Shown: positions 53,733-62,931 of the stretch, in pieces
How positions within the stretch are numbered: position 1 is the first letter of the stretch
How the letters are laid out: the number at the start of each line of letters is the position of its first letter
Assembly: GCA_023401925.1 (NCBI GenBank)
Contig: JAEXDA010000025.1
Coordinates: 1-64,000 of the forward strand
Source of the DNA: Bacillota bacterium
Lineage (GTDB): Bacteria; Bacillota; UBA4882; UBA8346
Direction of reading: 5' to 3'
Length of the DNA stretch: 64,000 bases
Program-made: the position numbers and the translations under genes
The notes under the pieces: generated by a model
What the model was told of the DNA's origin: nothing
Seen by the model: only the letters and a program-made list of their open reading frames with translations
Databases searched by the model: none

Positions 53733-54686
53733 TTATAACTTAATCTGGCTCTGTAGATCCTTGAGCACCAGAGCCGAACGGCAAAAAGCGCTTTCTTCCT
53801 CAGGTGAAAGTGAAAGCTGGATTTTACGCTCAATTCCTTTCCGATTTACTACGCATGGCAAACTCAGATAAACATCCTCAATTCCATATTCCCCTTTTAA
53901 TAAGGTTGAAACAGTTAATACCGAATGTTCATCACGAATAATGCTCTCGACAATCTCAGTTAAAGCTAAACCAATCGCATAATAGGTAGCGCCTTTTCCT
54001 TTGATAATTTTATAGGCGGCATTTTTAACATCATCAAAAATTTCTTCTTTGGGTAATTGTTTTTCACAGCCTCCACCGCATAATGGACAATAGTCACTAA
54101 AGCGGATACCGGCAATATTGGCCAAACTCCAAACCGGCGCCTCGGTGTCCCCGTGTTCTCCAATAATGTAAGCGTGTACATTGGATGGATCAACGTGGCA
54201 ATGGGAACTTATCAGATAACGGAACCGGGCTGAATCCAATACTGTTCCCGACCCGATAACCCGATAATCCGGTAACCCACTCAATTTGTAAGTAATGTAA
54301 GTCATGATATCCACCGGATTGGTGGCAACCAATAAAATAGCTTCAGTTCCGGTTGCGGTAATTTGTCCGATAATACCCCGGAAAATTTCGGTATTTCGGG
54401 CCAGTAAATCGATACGGGTCTCTCCAGGCCGTTGGTTGCTTCCGGCAGTGATCACGATAATGTCGGCATCTTTGCAATCAGCATAGCTCCCGGCCCTAAC
54501 CCGGGCCGGTCTAACAAAAGAAATTCCATGGTTCAAATCCATAATTTCCCCTGCCAGCCGTTCCTGGTTAACATCAATCATAATAATCTCTGAAGCCGCG
54601 CCGTTGATCATTAGGCTGTAAGCAAAAGTCGAACCTACCAAACCCGCCCCTACAATAACCACTCGACTGCCGCGCTCTTTATTCAT
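53733..54686 (-). CDS. ldh: L-lactate dehydrogenase
   Basis: A 317-residue NAD-dependent dehydrogenase that reduces pyruvate to L-lactate and regenerates NAD during fermentation. The Rossmann motif is VVIVGAGLVGSTFA (about 8-21). GSNQRPGETR carries the Gln that distinguishes lactate from malate enzymes (malate dehydrogenases have Arg there). The catalytic Arg and His are in DSARFRYLIS and IGEHGDTEAP. An insert YCPLCGGGCEKQLPKEE with three Cys near residue 205 is unusual. ATG 54686 has AAAGGGG upstream. The frame to 54752 is not supported. Confidence 0.93.
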   Translation of the reverse strand: MNKERGSRVVIVGAGLVGSTFAYSLMINGAASEIIMIDVNQERLAGEIMDLNHGISFVRPARVRAGSYADCKDADIIVITAGSNQRPGETRIDLLARNTEIFRGIIGQITATGTEAILLVATNPVDIMTYITYKLSGLPDYRVIGSGTVLDSARFRYLISSHCHVDPSNVHAYIIGEHGDTEAPVWSLANIAGIRFSDYCPLCGGGCEKQLPKEEIFDDVKNAAYKIIKGKGATYYAIGLALTEIVESIIRDEHSVLTVSTLLKGEYGIEDVYLSLPCVVNRKGIERKIQLSLSPEEESAFCRSALVLKDLQSQIKL

Positions 54687-54779
54687 GGAAAAACCCCTTT
54701 CAACCTTTTCAATTTTATCCCGTTTTATTCCTTGGTAAAAAACAGACCTCACAATAAAAAGGCTTATCCCTTAAAGAAA

Positions 54780-56033
54780 TTATCTCTTTGACAATTTATC
54801 CAGTTCCTGCTGGGCTTGAATTTTAAAACTCGGTGTTCCGCCAAAAAAACTAAGCACCTTGGTAAACGCCATTGTGGCCAAGTCGTAATTCCCATTCTCG
54901 ACAGCAATTTTGCCATAATTAAACCAATAGGCAATACTACCTGGATCATATTGAACAGCCAAGGCGATCTCATCCAACGCTTTTTTCTTATTTCCGATGC
55001 TAAGGGGTTTTCCCGGAGCTCTCCAGTAAATCTGGCCCAGCATGGCATGGGCCATAGCATTTCCTGGTTCCAACTTCACCACAGTTTGTAGTTCTTCAAC
55101 CATCGGTTCAACCATTCGCAGACTTTGAAGAATTCCTTTTTCCAAACCAATATTGCCTAAGAGGATTGCCCGGTAAAGATGACCTGCCACTCCCCTTTGA
55201 TTTACTCTTTCAGCATGTTCCAGATAAGCTAAGCCTTTTTCCAACAAAGCAATTTTGGTTTTTTTATTAGGGGAATTTTGCCCCATAAACTCATAGAGAT
55301 ACCCCAAATGCCATAGGGATTCGTAATCTTCCCCCGCTTTATTTTCCTCACGGATTAAGGTGCCATAATTTTTGTATGGGTCAGTCCTATCTAAAAATTT
55401 GGCAAAGGCTGCCTTTGCGGTGGCGAGATCATTATTTTTCATTGCAATCCCGCCCAAAACCATCCAACCGTTTTCAATATCCGGGTCGTATTTTAAAGCC
55501 AGGCCAATTTCTTGCAGAGCCTTTTTCTTATCATTCCCGGTTCCAAACGCTCCGTCATAATATCGTGCCAAAGCCAGATGGGCCTGAGCGTTCTGGGGTT
55601 CCAAACATAAAACGAATTGGAATTCACCGGCCATTTGATGAGCAAGTTTCAAATTACTCTGATTAGATCCTTCCAATATAATACTACCGATTAATAACCC
55701 ACGCCAAAGGTGCCCATTTGCCCCCTGGTTTTTAATTTTAATGGCCTTCTCAGTATAGGACAAACCTTTTTTATAGGCTTCCATTTTAAGCTTGCCAAAA
55801 GACATATCCCCCAAAAACTGATAATAACAGCCGAGTCTCCACAGGGCTTCGTATTGATTGGGCTCTATTTTTAGCAAGCTCTCCATTACGCCAATGGCTT
55901 TTTCCGTCATGCCCTGGGTTGCACGGTTATCCCAATACCGGCCTGCTTTAGCAATTTCACTATTATCTGCTAAAATGGAACCTCCAAAGACACATGCCGC
56001 TATCAATAAAATAATCTCTAATTTCTTTACCAT
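54780..56033 (-). CDS. Exported TPR-repeat protein with internal duplication
   Basis: A 417-residue protein. A signal peptide (KKLEIILLIAACVFGGSILA, residues 3-22) is followed by tetratricopeptide-like helices. The two halves repeat one another: YEALWRLGCYYQFLGD and YESLWHLGYLYEFMGQ, GANGHLWRGLLIGSII and GVAGHLYRAILLGNIG, and KKKALQEIGLALKYDPDIEN and KKKALDEIALAVQYDPGSIA. The unit is about 190 residues. ATG 56033 overlaps the preceding stop (TGATG). TPR proteins usually mediate protein contacts. Partners are unknown. Confidence 0.8.
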   Translation of the reverse strand: MVKKLEIILLIAACVFGGSILADNSEIAKAGRYWDNRATQGMTEKAIGVMESLLKIEPNQYEALWRLGCYYQFLGDMSFGKLKMEAYKKGLSYTEKAIKIKNQGANGHLWRGLLIGSIILEGSNQSNLKLAHQMAGEFQFVLCLEPQNAQAHLALARYYDGAFGTGNDKKKALQEIGLALKYDPDIENGWMVLGGIAMKNNDLATAKAAFAKFLDRTDPYKNYGTLIREENKAGEDYESLWHLGYLYEFMGQNSPNKKTKIALLEKGLAYLEHAERVNQRGVAGHLYRAILLGNIGLEKGILQSLRMVEPMVEELQTVVKLEPGNAMAHAMLGQIYWRAPGKPLSIGNKKKALDEIALAVQYDPGSIAYWFNYGKIAVENGNYDLATMAFTKVLSFFGGTPSFKIQAQQELDKLSKR

Positions 56034-56692
56034 CAGGCACCTATGGACGAAAATCCCATTTCCGTAAATTTGGACTTGCAATAATTGATTATCAATTCCT
56101 TGGTTTTCTCAAGTCCAATACAGCTTGTATCGATCGAAAGATTGTATTGTCTGGCATCTGTCCAATCTTTTCCGGTAAACTTATGAAAATACTGATTTCG
56201 GGCACAATCGCTTTCATGAAGCATTTTCAAAGCTTTCTCCGGAGATAATTGATATAAATCCTGGATACGTTTCTGCCGGAACTCTAGGTCGGCATGTAAA
56301 AAAACGCTGATATGCCGAGGATGTTGCTGAAGAAGATAAGAGCCGCAACGCCCGATAATGACCGACGAATAAGTCTTGGATATGCCGACAATTACCTCCG
56401 ATTCCGCCTTAAATAATTCTGCATCGCTCGGAGTATACATCTGCGGAGGCAAATACGAATCCTGAATGCTAAAAGCGCTTAATTGCAAAAAAGATTTCCA
56501 AAATGAAACCACATTTTCATCGCGGATTTTTATTTCATCTTCCAGCATTTCAAGTTTCTTAGCCGCTTGAGTAATTATCTCCCGATCGACATAAGTGATT
56601 TCCAAAAAATCTGCCAGCAATTTACCGACGTAAGCGCCGCCACTACCCAGCTGGCGACTGATAGTTATGATAAAAGGCGATTCAAATTTCAT
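56033..56692 (-). CDS. Cytidylate kinase-like family protein
   Basis: A 219-residue P-loop kinase of the Cytidylate_kin_2 family. The P-loop is ISRQLGSGGAYVGKLLADFL (about 10-29). YVDREII follows, then VIIGRCGSYLLQ (about 112) and FLHADLEFRQKRI. Members of this family are annotated as cytidylate kinase-like, but the substrate is not established. AAGGAGG lies seven bases before the ATG. It is translationally coupled to the TPR gene after it, an association that suggests a shared function but is not explained. Confidence 0.85.
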   Translation of the reverse strand: MKFESPFIITISRQLGSGGAYVGKLLADFLEITYVDREIITQAAKKLEMLEDEIKIRDENVVSFWKSFLQLSAFSIQDSYLPPQMYTPSDAELFKAESEVIVGISKTYSSVIIGRCGSYLLQQHPRHISVFLHADLEFRQKRIQDLYQLSPEKALKMLHESDCARNQYFHKFTGKDWTDARQYNLSIDTSCIGLEKTKELIINYCKSKFTEMGFSSIGA

Positions 56693-56803
56693 GCCAATCC
56701 TCCTTAAGTTTACTACAATATTATATCATAACCGGTTGATAATTGAGGATTCCAATTCGGTATTATTTCCTCATTTGGGAAGAATTGTTTACTCCCTTCA
56801 AAG

Positions 56804-57154
56804 CTAATACAACACATCATCGAGGACAAAAACGAATATTCGTTCTCCGGTCGTCGTGCTAATGTCGGTATGTAAACTAATGACAGAATGCTTGGTCAGG
56901 TTATGAATGATTTCTTCCAACATCGTTCTGGATTTTTCAATTAGCTGGATCCGGACCTGTTTGACCAACATTTTACCTTCGTGATTACTGGCCAAATGTT
57001 GTTCAGCCGGGGAAAGTATGCCCTTCAGCCGGACTAAGATTAAATCTCCTAAAATAAAAGTCTTGACTTCTTCCGGACCCCGGCCCAGAAATTCTTTTTC
57101 AAATTGAATAATCGCTTTACTAATACTGTCCTCAAGTTGACCTTTGGTAATCAT
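56804..57154 (-). CDS. DUF2294 family protein
   Basis: A 116-residue protein of the DUF2294 family. The pattern SKAIIQFEKEFLGRGPEEVKT then ILGDLILVRLKGILSPAE near the N-terminus, and ISLHTDISTTTGERIFVFVL at the C-terminus, are typical. It is predicted to be cytoplasmic with a mixed alpha/beta fold. Function is unknown. ATG 57154 has AGGGAGG eight bases upstream. The TTG at 57160 lies too close to it. Confidence 0.85.
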   Translation of the reverse strand: MITKGQLEDSISKAIIQFEKEFLGRGPEEVKTFILGDLILVRLKGILSPAEQHLASNHEGKMLVKQVRIQLIEKSRTMLEEIIHNLTKHSVISLHTDISTTTGERIFVFVLDDVLY

Positions 57155-57451
57155 TTCCAAGGCCTCCCTTTTATAAAATTAATTAAGCCAGAAAAATCAA
57201 ACTCAGATCCGAGTTTGCCACTATTTTATCATAACACTCCACAAATCCAAAGAAATTAACATTTTTTGTAAACCTTTCACCTTTTCCTTGTAATGAAAAC
57301 CATTTCATGATAAGATACTCCCTACATAGAAAATAACTAGTCTGAACCGTCAGAAGAGTTTTTTTCATGTAAAAACTATAACATAAAACTATTCGTTATC
57401 AATCGCTCCGGAAACCGTTTAACAAACCGGTCATGGAAGCATTGATAAATA
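57155..57451. other. Divergent intergenic region
   Basis: About 300 A+T-rich bases hold the promoters of the DUF2294 gene and of the leader before the carbonic-anhydrase-like gene. No gene is supported here. Confidence 0.4.
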
Positions 57452-57530
57452 GTAGGTCAACCTTTGAGGAAGCGCCTTATGCGCTTAAGCGTAGAATCTT
57501 GCGCAAACTCAATTATGGTTGACCTTTTTT
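57452..57530 (+). promoter_or_regulatory. Terminator-bearing leader of the carbonic-anhydrase-like gene
   Basis: AGGTCAACC (57454-57462) pairs with GGTTGACCT (57518-57526 area) and is followed by TTTTTT, forming an intrinsic terminator with a structured interior (GCGC-CTTAT-GCGC hairpin and TTTGAG/CTCAA). It lies about 55 bases before the ribosome binding site of the next gene with no gene ahead of it, as expected for an attenuator or riboswitch. I cannot assign the class. Confidence 0.6.
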
Positions 57531-57580
57531 ATTTGCAATGCAAAGTCAACTCAAGCGTCCCTGAGAAAGGAGAAAATTCC

Positions 57581-58120
57581 GTGCAACTCATTCCCGTTAC
57601 CGAAAAAAACGCTATCCCAAATAAATATTTGAATACGCCTATCGGATTGCTATTTGAATATCACAATTTAAAACATAAATTTGCGGATTATCAAGAGGCC
57701 CAACTTTTAATTGGAATGTGTATGGATAATCGAAAAAATTTGAGGATCCCCCCGAATTTTGCTTATCTAATCCGGACCGGAGGCGGAAATTTACGGTTTT
57801 GCGATTTTTATATTTCCTATGCCATCGCCATTGGCAATCTCTCAGTCCTTGCCTTAATTGCCCATAATGATTGCGGGATGGCCAACTTATATTCGGCCCA
57901 AGAGCGGTTTGTCAACGGTTTGGTTGATAACGCCGGTTGGAGTCACTCCCAAGCAACCGAACATTTTTTGACTGATGCTCCGAAATTCGATATCAAAAAC
58001 GAAACTGATTTTGTACTCGAAGAATCGGCGCGACTACGATTTAAATATCCGAAAATAATGATTGTACCTTTATTTTACCGACTTGAAGACAACCTGTTAT
58101 ATTTCATTCAAGAGAAATAG
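57581..58120 (+). CDS. Beta-carbonic anhydrase-like protein
   Basis: A 179-residue protein with the beta-class zinc-site pattern: CMDNR (Cys-x-Asp-x-Arg, about residue 48) and HNDCGM (His and Cys ligands, about 108). The conserved IRTGGGNLR segment between them is also typical. The enzyme would interconvert carbon dioxide and bicarbonate. The start is the GTG at 57581 with AAAGGAG nine bases upstream. The frame runs up to 57464, but that part overlaps the leader terminator. It is shorter than E. coli Can. Activity is inferred from the retained zinc ligands. Confidence 0.82.
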   Translation: MQLIPVTEKNAIPNKYLNTPIGLLFEYHNLKHKFADYQEAQLLIGMCMDNRKNLRIPPNFAYLIRTGGGNLRFCDFYISYAIAIGNLSVLALIAHNDCGMANLYSAQERFVNGLVDNAGWSHSQATEHFLTDAPKFDIKNETDFVLEESARLRFKYPKIMIVPLFYRLEDNLLYFIQEK

Positions 58121-58273
58121 AAGGAATCATTGTACCTAATTTTTCAGCTACCAAATTTTCGCTTGATAATATTTAATGAACCCGACAGGGAATGAGCTCT
58201 CAATGGCTAATTATATCTCTGAGCGCAACAACCTTCGACCTACCGAAATATGAATAAGGAGTTTTAAAAATGC

Positions 58274-58885
58274 ATGGCGACGTGGATTGAACATTTTGCA
58301 AATCTTCCGTGGATATTTTTTTCGATTATATTGGGCTTAAGTTTCATTCATGTTTTTATTCCGATGATTCCTCTTGAAAGCTGCCTTCTATTATTAACAG
58401 GATATTTAGCAGGCGCCCACCGTGATGGTATTTTTCTCATTTGGTTGGCGCTTTCTGTGGGGACTTCCGTTGGCGGTATCGCGATATATGCTCTCGCGTA
58501 CCCTAAAGGAAAAAAATTGCTGGATTGGAAATTCATCCAAAATCAGGTTCATGAGCAGAATCTAAAAACTGCCGGTCATTGGTTCGAAAGATATGGCGCA
58601 TGGATTATCTTCCTTGGAAAATGCGTGCCCGGTATGAGTATGGTAGCTATATTCTGCTGTAGCCTCTTTCGCGTAAAACCTTTCATTGTACTTTCTTCGG
58701 TCATAATTTCCAATAGTTTGTATTATTGCGCTTTGGTTGTCGTCGGCAAATACTTCGGCCGGAAATGGGGACAATTAAGCCCGGCAACCAGAGCTTTTCC
58801 CCTCATTGGATTAATCATTGGTGTTTTACTTTCTGCTGCAGTTATCTACTTTTTGTATCGCCGGTACCTTACAAAAACACCCTAA
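58274..58885 (+). CDS. DedA family membrane protein
   Basis: A 203-residue protein with about five membrane segments and the DedA/SNARE-associated pattern: FIPMIPLESCLLLLTGYLAG near the N-terminus, HWFERYGAWIIFLGKCVPGM near residue 100-120, and a final helix LIGLIIGVLLSAAVIYFLY. Recent work ties DedA proteins to phospholipid (undecaprenyl-phosphate or PE) flipping, but the substrate here is not determined. GGAG lies about 13 bases before the ATG. A competing ATG at 58270 is out of frame. Confidence 0.85.
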   Translation: MATWIEHFANLPWIFFSIILGLSFIHVFIPMIPLESCLLLLTGYLAGAHRDGIFLIWLALSVGTSVGGIAIYALAYPKGKKLLDWKFIQNQVHEQNLKTAGHWFERYGAWIIFLGKCVPGMSMVAIFCCSLFRVKPFIVLSSVIISNSLYYCALVVVGKYFGRKWGQLSPATRAFPLIGLIIGVLLSAAVIYFLYRRYLTKTP

Positions 58886-58989
58886 TTTCTGATATATTAT
58901 TTTTGATCCGATTTTTTCGCCGCGTCAATTAATTTTTCCGCTTCATGCTTTAACTCATCCCGATCATTGACTAAATAATTCAAGATTAT

Positions 58990-59445
58990 TCAAATTTTTA
59001 AATTCGGTGTTCTATTTTCTAAAAAACGGACGATAATTGCCAATATAAGTCCATACATTATCGAATTGAAAGAGTTAATGGTCGCAGTAACGATATCGCC
59101 ATCCATCAATAATTGAATATTCAGCCCTACAACAGCCGAGCGTATAATGAACCATACAACAGCTCCATAAAAAGCGCCACTTAAAAAATAATGTTTAATG
59201 ATGATGCGATTGGTTATGAAAACAAAAAACAACCCCACCAAAATACTAAAAATTATTTCGAAAAACATCGCGCAAATATATTCGGCAGCTTCAGAAGGAA
59301 GATGGCCCAAAGCAATAACACCAGAATAATCCCAAAAAGTTATCCGGGTAATTTTTAATCCATAATGAAAAAATGCATCCGGAATATCTTTAAGTATCCC
59401 GGCAATAATTCCGGCAATTATACCACTGCTTAAAGGTTTTTCCAA
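58990..59445 (-). CDS. Four-helix hypothetical membrane protein
   Basis: A 151-residue protein with four membrane helices. The N-terminal GIIAGIIAGILKDIPDAFF and the spacing of helices resemble the 149-residue membrane protein at 11587-12036. The start is a TTG with GGAGAG nine bases upstream. Function is unknown. It is transcribed toward dedA and lies alone. Confidence 0.72.
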   Translation of the reverse strand: MEKPLSSGIIAGIIAGILKDIPDAFFHYGLKITRITFWDYSGVIALGHLPSEAAEYICAMFFEIIFSILVGLFFVFITNRIIIKHYFLSGAFYGAVVWFIIRSAVVGLNIQLLMDGDIVTATINSFNSIMYGLILAIIVRFLENRTPNLKI

Positions 59446-59835
59446 TTGACTACTCTCCAGTTGTTTAAAACTCTTACTTGTAGCCCAAAAGACTTTACTT
59501 CATACTCAGTTGGCACAACGAAAGCTAAAACAGAAAAAACACTAAAGATTGCATAGATTTTAATATTGCGGAAACCAATACTTATAACGCATAAAAAGTA
59601 TTCAATAACCTCGGAATAGTCATTTACTCAACCACTATCAACTATTTTTATCCGTTCAAAAAAATTAATACTCCTTGGAAATCGAAAATCGGATAAAGGA
59701 TTCATATCGAGAGCCGGGAGAAACGAATAAATTTCGGAGAAATACCAGCCAAAAACGACTCTTACTCCCATTGAAAACGATTAAATCAAAAAATCAGTGA
59801 AATAATATCAATTAGATGACAAAGGAGGTTCTTCA
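59446..59835. other. Intergenic region upstream of hsp20
   Basis: About 390 A+T-rich bases between divergent genes. I see no CIRCE element, no clear hairpin and no ORF. Promoters for hsp20 and the membrane protein are expected here. Confidence 0.4.
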
Positions 59836-60291
59836 ATGGAAAACAAGAATTGGTTAAGTCCATTTAGTAGTACTTTTTGGGGAGATCGTTTTTTAAACCA
59901 AGTTATACCTGGGAATTTTAACGATTTATTAAGAGGAGACGGTTTCGGTCCTTCGGTTGATTTAAAGGAAACCGAACAAGAAATAATCCTAAAGGCCGAT
60001 ATACCAGGCATCAACCAAGAAGATCTTGATATTACGGTGGGCGAGAACATTGTTACCCTTAAAGGTGAGATCAAACTGGATGAAAGCCGTGAAGAAAAGG
60101 GTTACCACTTAATTGAACGCCGTTACGGCAGTTTTTACCGAACAATACCGCTTCCCGCCGAGGTTAAATCCGAAGAAGCAACCGCCCGCTGTAAAAACGG
60201 AGTGCTTGAATTAAAAATTCCTAAAGTGCAAACGACTAAGAAACATGGATTTAAACCAAAGATCGAATTTGGCGAGGATTCCTTTCACTGA
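59836..60291 (+). CDS. Hsp20/alpha-crystallin family small heat-shock protein
   Basis: A 151-residue ATP-independent chaperone that holds unfolding proteins. The alpha-crystallin domain covers about residues 40-145, with DIPGINQEDLDITVGENIVTLKG, the REEKGYHLIERRYGSFYR stretch, and the C-terminal GVLELKIPK. AAAGGAGG precedes the ATG. It is monocistronic with its own terminator. Confidence 0.95.
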   Translation: MENKNWLSPFSSTFWGDRFLNQVIPGNFNDLLRGDGFGPSVDLKETEQEIILKADIPGINQEDLDITVGENIVTLKGEIKLDESREEKGYHLIERRYGSFYRTIPLPAEVKSEEATARCKNGVLELKIPKVQTTKKHGFKPKIEFGEDSFH

Positions 60292-60330
60292 TCCTTTAGC
60301 TTACTGAATCCTTGATAAAAATATTCATTC

Positions 60331-60367
60331 AAAAGGCCTCGAGATAGTCAACCTCGAGGCTTTTTTA
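60331..60367 (+). terminator. Terminator of hsp20
   Basis: GCCTCGAG and CTCGAGGC form a perfect 8-bp stem around nine bases, followed by six T residues. Confidence 0.9.
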
Positions 60368-60466
60368 GTCCCCGAATTTAAAAACACAAATTCAGTCATT
60401 TGTCATAAGACGGATTTTATCATGGGTTCATACAATGTACCAGAATGAAGCGATGAGGTGAAAAAA

Positions 60467-60787
60467 ATGTCAATGGGTTACAGCCCTGAAAGTACTCAAT
60501 ATACAGTTCAAGCTGGTGATTCTTTAGGAAATCTTGCCTATGAATTTGATACGACTGCCGATGCAATTTTGGCAGCCAATCCCGGTGTATCTCCAAGTAC
60601 TTTAAGTGTCGGTCAAGTACTTTCCATTCCATCCGATACACCGGTGAATGCCGAACAATTTTGGTTTGGACCTGGATTTGGCTTTGGCCGGCCTTTTGGC
60701 GCACCCTGGGGGTTTGGATATCGAAGACCGTTTTTTAGAGGACCCGGATGGGGATATGGGCCTTTTTGGGGCGGTTATTGGTGGTAA
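60467..60787 (+). CDS. LysM-domain protein with Gly/Phe/Trp-rich tail
   Basis: A 106-residue protein. A single LysM domain (YTVQAGDSLGNLAYEFD ... PSTLSVGQVLSIP, about residues 10-58) binds peptidoglycan or related glycans. The remaining 40 residues are a low-complexity tail of Gly, Phe, Pro, Tyr and Trp ending GGYWW. There is no signal peptide, which is common for proteins assembled on the spore surface from the mother cell, for example SafA-like coat proteins. ATG 60467 has GAGGTG upstream. The spore location is an inference. Confidence 0.85.
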   Translation: MSMGYSPESTQYTVQAGDSLGNLAYEFDTTADAILAANPGVSPSTLSVGQVLSIPSDTPVNAEQFWFGPGFGFGRPFGAPWGFGYRRPFFRGPGWGYGPFWGGYWW

Positions 60788-60851
60788 ATTCTCAAATCCA
60801 TAGGCCGAAAAATTATCCCAATTTTTAAAAACTATTACTTTAAAAATTATA

Positions 60852-60889
60852 ATAAAAAAGCTCATCAGTAAATCTGTTGAGCTTTTTTG
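60852..60889 (+). terminator. Terminator of the LysM gene
   Basis: AAAAAAGCTCA and TGAGCTTTTTT form an 11-bp stem around 13 bases and end in TTTTTT. Confidence 0.9.
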
Positions 60890-61251
60890 GATTTAGAAAA
60901 GAAAAACAATGACATGGTTCCATAAAAATCAAAATATCAAATCACCATTTTATGGAAAATATTAAATTTTTAAATAAAAAAAATTAATTTCACAAAAATT
61001 ATTACACTTATTTCTCAGGTTATTCGATAATGTTGCCGATAAAAAGAGAAGACATAATTGTATGGTTTTTATCACATTATACAACTTATTCGTTTTAGTA
61101 ATATATAAAGATAAATACCTCAATAAGTAATATCTTCGAAAAGCATACATTGGCACTGTTTTATCTATATAAAATCGTTTTGATTTTTTTAGATAAAATT
61201 TATATATTCACTTTCTTTTTCACAAATCTATCTATTTTAGGAGGGGTTGGA
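60890..61251. other. A+T-rich intergenic region before the second chemoreceptor
   Basis: Positions 60890-61251 are strongly A+T-rich with no supported gene. The frame that extends the chemoreceptor back to 61150 is hydrophobic by composition only and lacks a ribosome binding site. The promoter of the chemoreceptor gene should lie here. Confidence 0.4.
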
Positions 61252-62889
61252 ATGCTACAAAAACTCAAATTGGGAATCCGAATATCTCTGGGTTTTAATT
61301 TCCTGATGGTAATCATCGTTTTAATGATCGGACTAGCGGTTTATAGTGCCAATGTTATCATTATGCAATTGAAGGAACTCAACAGTTATAATGAACGTAT
61401 CCAAATCAGTGACACCATGCAAAATTCAATCCTCGTTGTGACAGGAAATATTCGGGGAATCTTGATGAACCCGAATAGTGAAGAAATGATGAAATTAAAA
61501 CAAGAAATTGACTTGGCACGTTCCAATTACAACAATACCTACTCAACACTCAGCCAAAATAGTTTAACCGAGAAAGAAAAGAATCTATTCAATAGCATTC
61601 AGCAATCGGCAGATAGTACTTGGCCCATAAGCTTTCAAGTCATGGGTATGGCACTCTCCAATCAAATTGCCGAAGGATCGGCTTTATTAAATGATCAGCT
61701 CAATCCGGCTGTGGCCCAATGGCTCGGTTCCCTTAAAGAATTAGTCCAACTTGAGAGAGAATATGGAAAAGCTGCCACTGAAAAAGCTGAGCAAACTTTT
61801 TTTAATTCCTTAATATCTCTGTTATTATTAGGCGGAATCGCACTTGTTTTAGGAATGGTTGTGTCGTATACCATTTCCCGGAGTATTACCAAACCCATCA
61901 GCAAAATAGCAAACGGATTATCTGCAAGTTCGGACCAAATTACATCGGCTTCCAATCAACTATCCCAATCGGCACAGCAGTTATCCCAAGGCAGCACCGA
62001 ACAAGCATCTGCCATTGAAGAAACTTCATCCACACTCCAAGAGTCCGCCTCCATGATGTTACAAAACTCCATGAATACAAAACAAGCCGCTCAACTATCG
62101 GAGCAGGCTAAAGAATATGCTAATAATGGTAGTAATGAGATGCAGCAGATGATGGCATCCATCCAGGAAATTAAAAAGTCCAGCGACCAGATAGCTAAAA
62201 TCATCAAAGTTATCGATGACATCGCCTTCCAGACCAATATTCTAGCACTCAACGCTGCTATTGAGGCAGCCAGAGCCGGCGAAGCGGGAATGGGATTTGC
62301 AGTCGTCGCCGAAGAAGTTAGAAATCTTGCCCAACGAAGTGCTCAAGCGGCTAAAGATACCACAGCAATGATTCAAACCAATATCGATCTTTCTGGTAAA
62401 GGGGTTTTTGTTGCCCAAAGAGTGCAGGAAGCCCTAACGGAAATCACGTCCCAAACTAAAAAAGTCAACTCCTTGATGGATGAAATTGCGGCAGCCAGCG
62501 AAGAGCAAACCAAAGGAATTTCACAGGTATCCCAGGCGATGTCCCAAATTGAAACCATCACCCAACAGAATGCCGCCAATTCCGAGGAAAGCGCGGCAGC
62601 ATCCGAAGAATTAAGTTCACAGGCAGAAAGCATGAAAAATATCGTCCGCGAACTCACTCACATGATTTATGGCGCCAACAAAAAATTCAAACAAATCGAT
62701 AAAAACTCAAAACGTCTTAGCTTTGGCATTTTCGGAAACCATCCAAAACAAAACGAGATTTATCAAGCTGATTCTATCTATCTAACCGAGTCCTCAAAGG
62801 ATTCACGGATAACCAAAGAGACCGGTAAAACCAAAATCGTCAGCCCAAATGAGGTGGTTCCGCTTCATAAAGATTTAAATAAATTCTAA
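61252..62889 (+). CDS. Methyl-accepting chemotaxis protein
   Basis: A 545-residue chemoreceptor. The first membrane helix (about 12-33), a four-helix-bundle sensor (about 40-190) and a second helix (about 191-213) are followed by a HAMP domain (SRSITKPISKIANGLSA) and the signalling domain. The conserved tip is ILALNAAIEAARAGEAGMGF (about 375-395), continuing AVVAEEVRNLAQRSA. A polar tail of about 60 residues ends in LHKDLNKF. ATG 61252 has AGGAGGGG upstream. The ligand is unknown. Confidence 0.95.
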   Translation: MLQKLKLGIRISLGFNFLMVIIVLMIGLAVYSANVIIMQLKELNSYNERIQISDTMQNSILVVTGNIRGILMNPNSEEMMKLKQEIDLARSNYNNTYSTLSQNSLTEKEKNLFNSIQQSADSTWPISFQVMGMALSNQIAEGSALLNDQLNPAVAQWLGSLKELVQLEREYGKAATEKAEQTFFNSLISLLLLGGIALVLGMVVSYTISRSITKPISKIANGLSASSDQITSASNQLSQSAQQLSQGSTEQASAIEETSSTLQESASMMLQNSMNTKQAAQLSEQAKEYANNGSNEMQQMMASIQEIKKSSDQIAKIIKVIDDIAFQTNILALNAAIEAARAGEAGMGFAVVAEEVRNLAQRSAQAAKDTTAMIQTNIDLSGKGVFVAQRVQEALTEITSQTKKVNSLMDEIAAASEEQTKGISQVSQAMSQIETITQQNAANSEESAAASEELSSQAESMKNIVRELTHMIYGANKKFKQIDKNSKRLSFGIFGNHPKQNEIYQADSIYLTESSKDSRITKETGKTKIVSPNEVVPLHKDLNKF

Positions 62890-62931
62890 CCGGACCCGAT
62901 TGAATTGAAGTCCTAAAATGGAGACCCCAGA

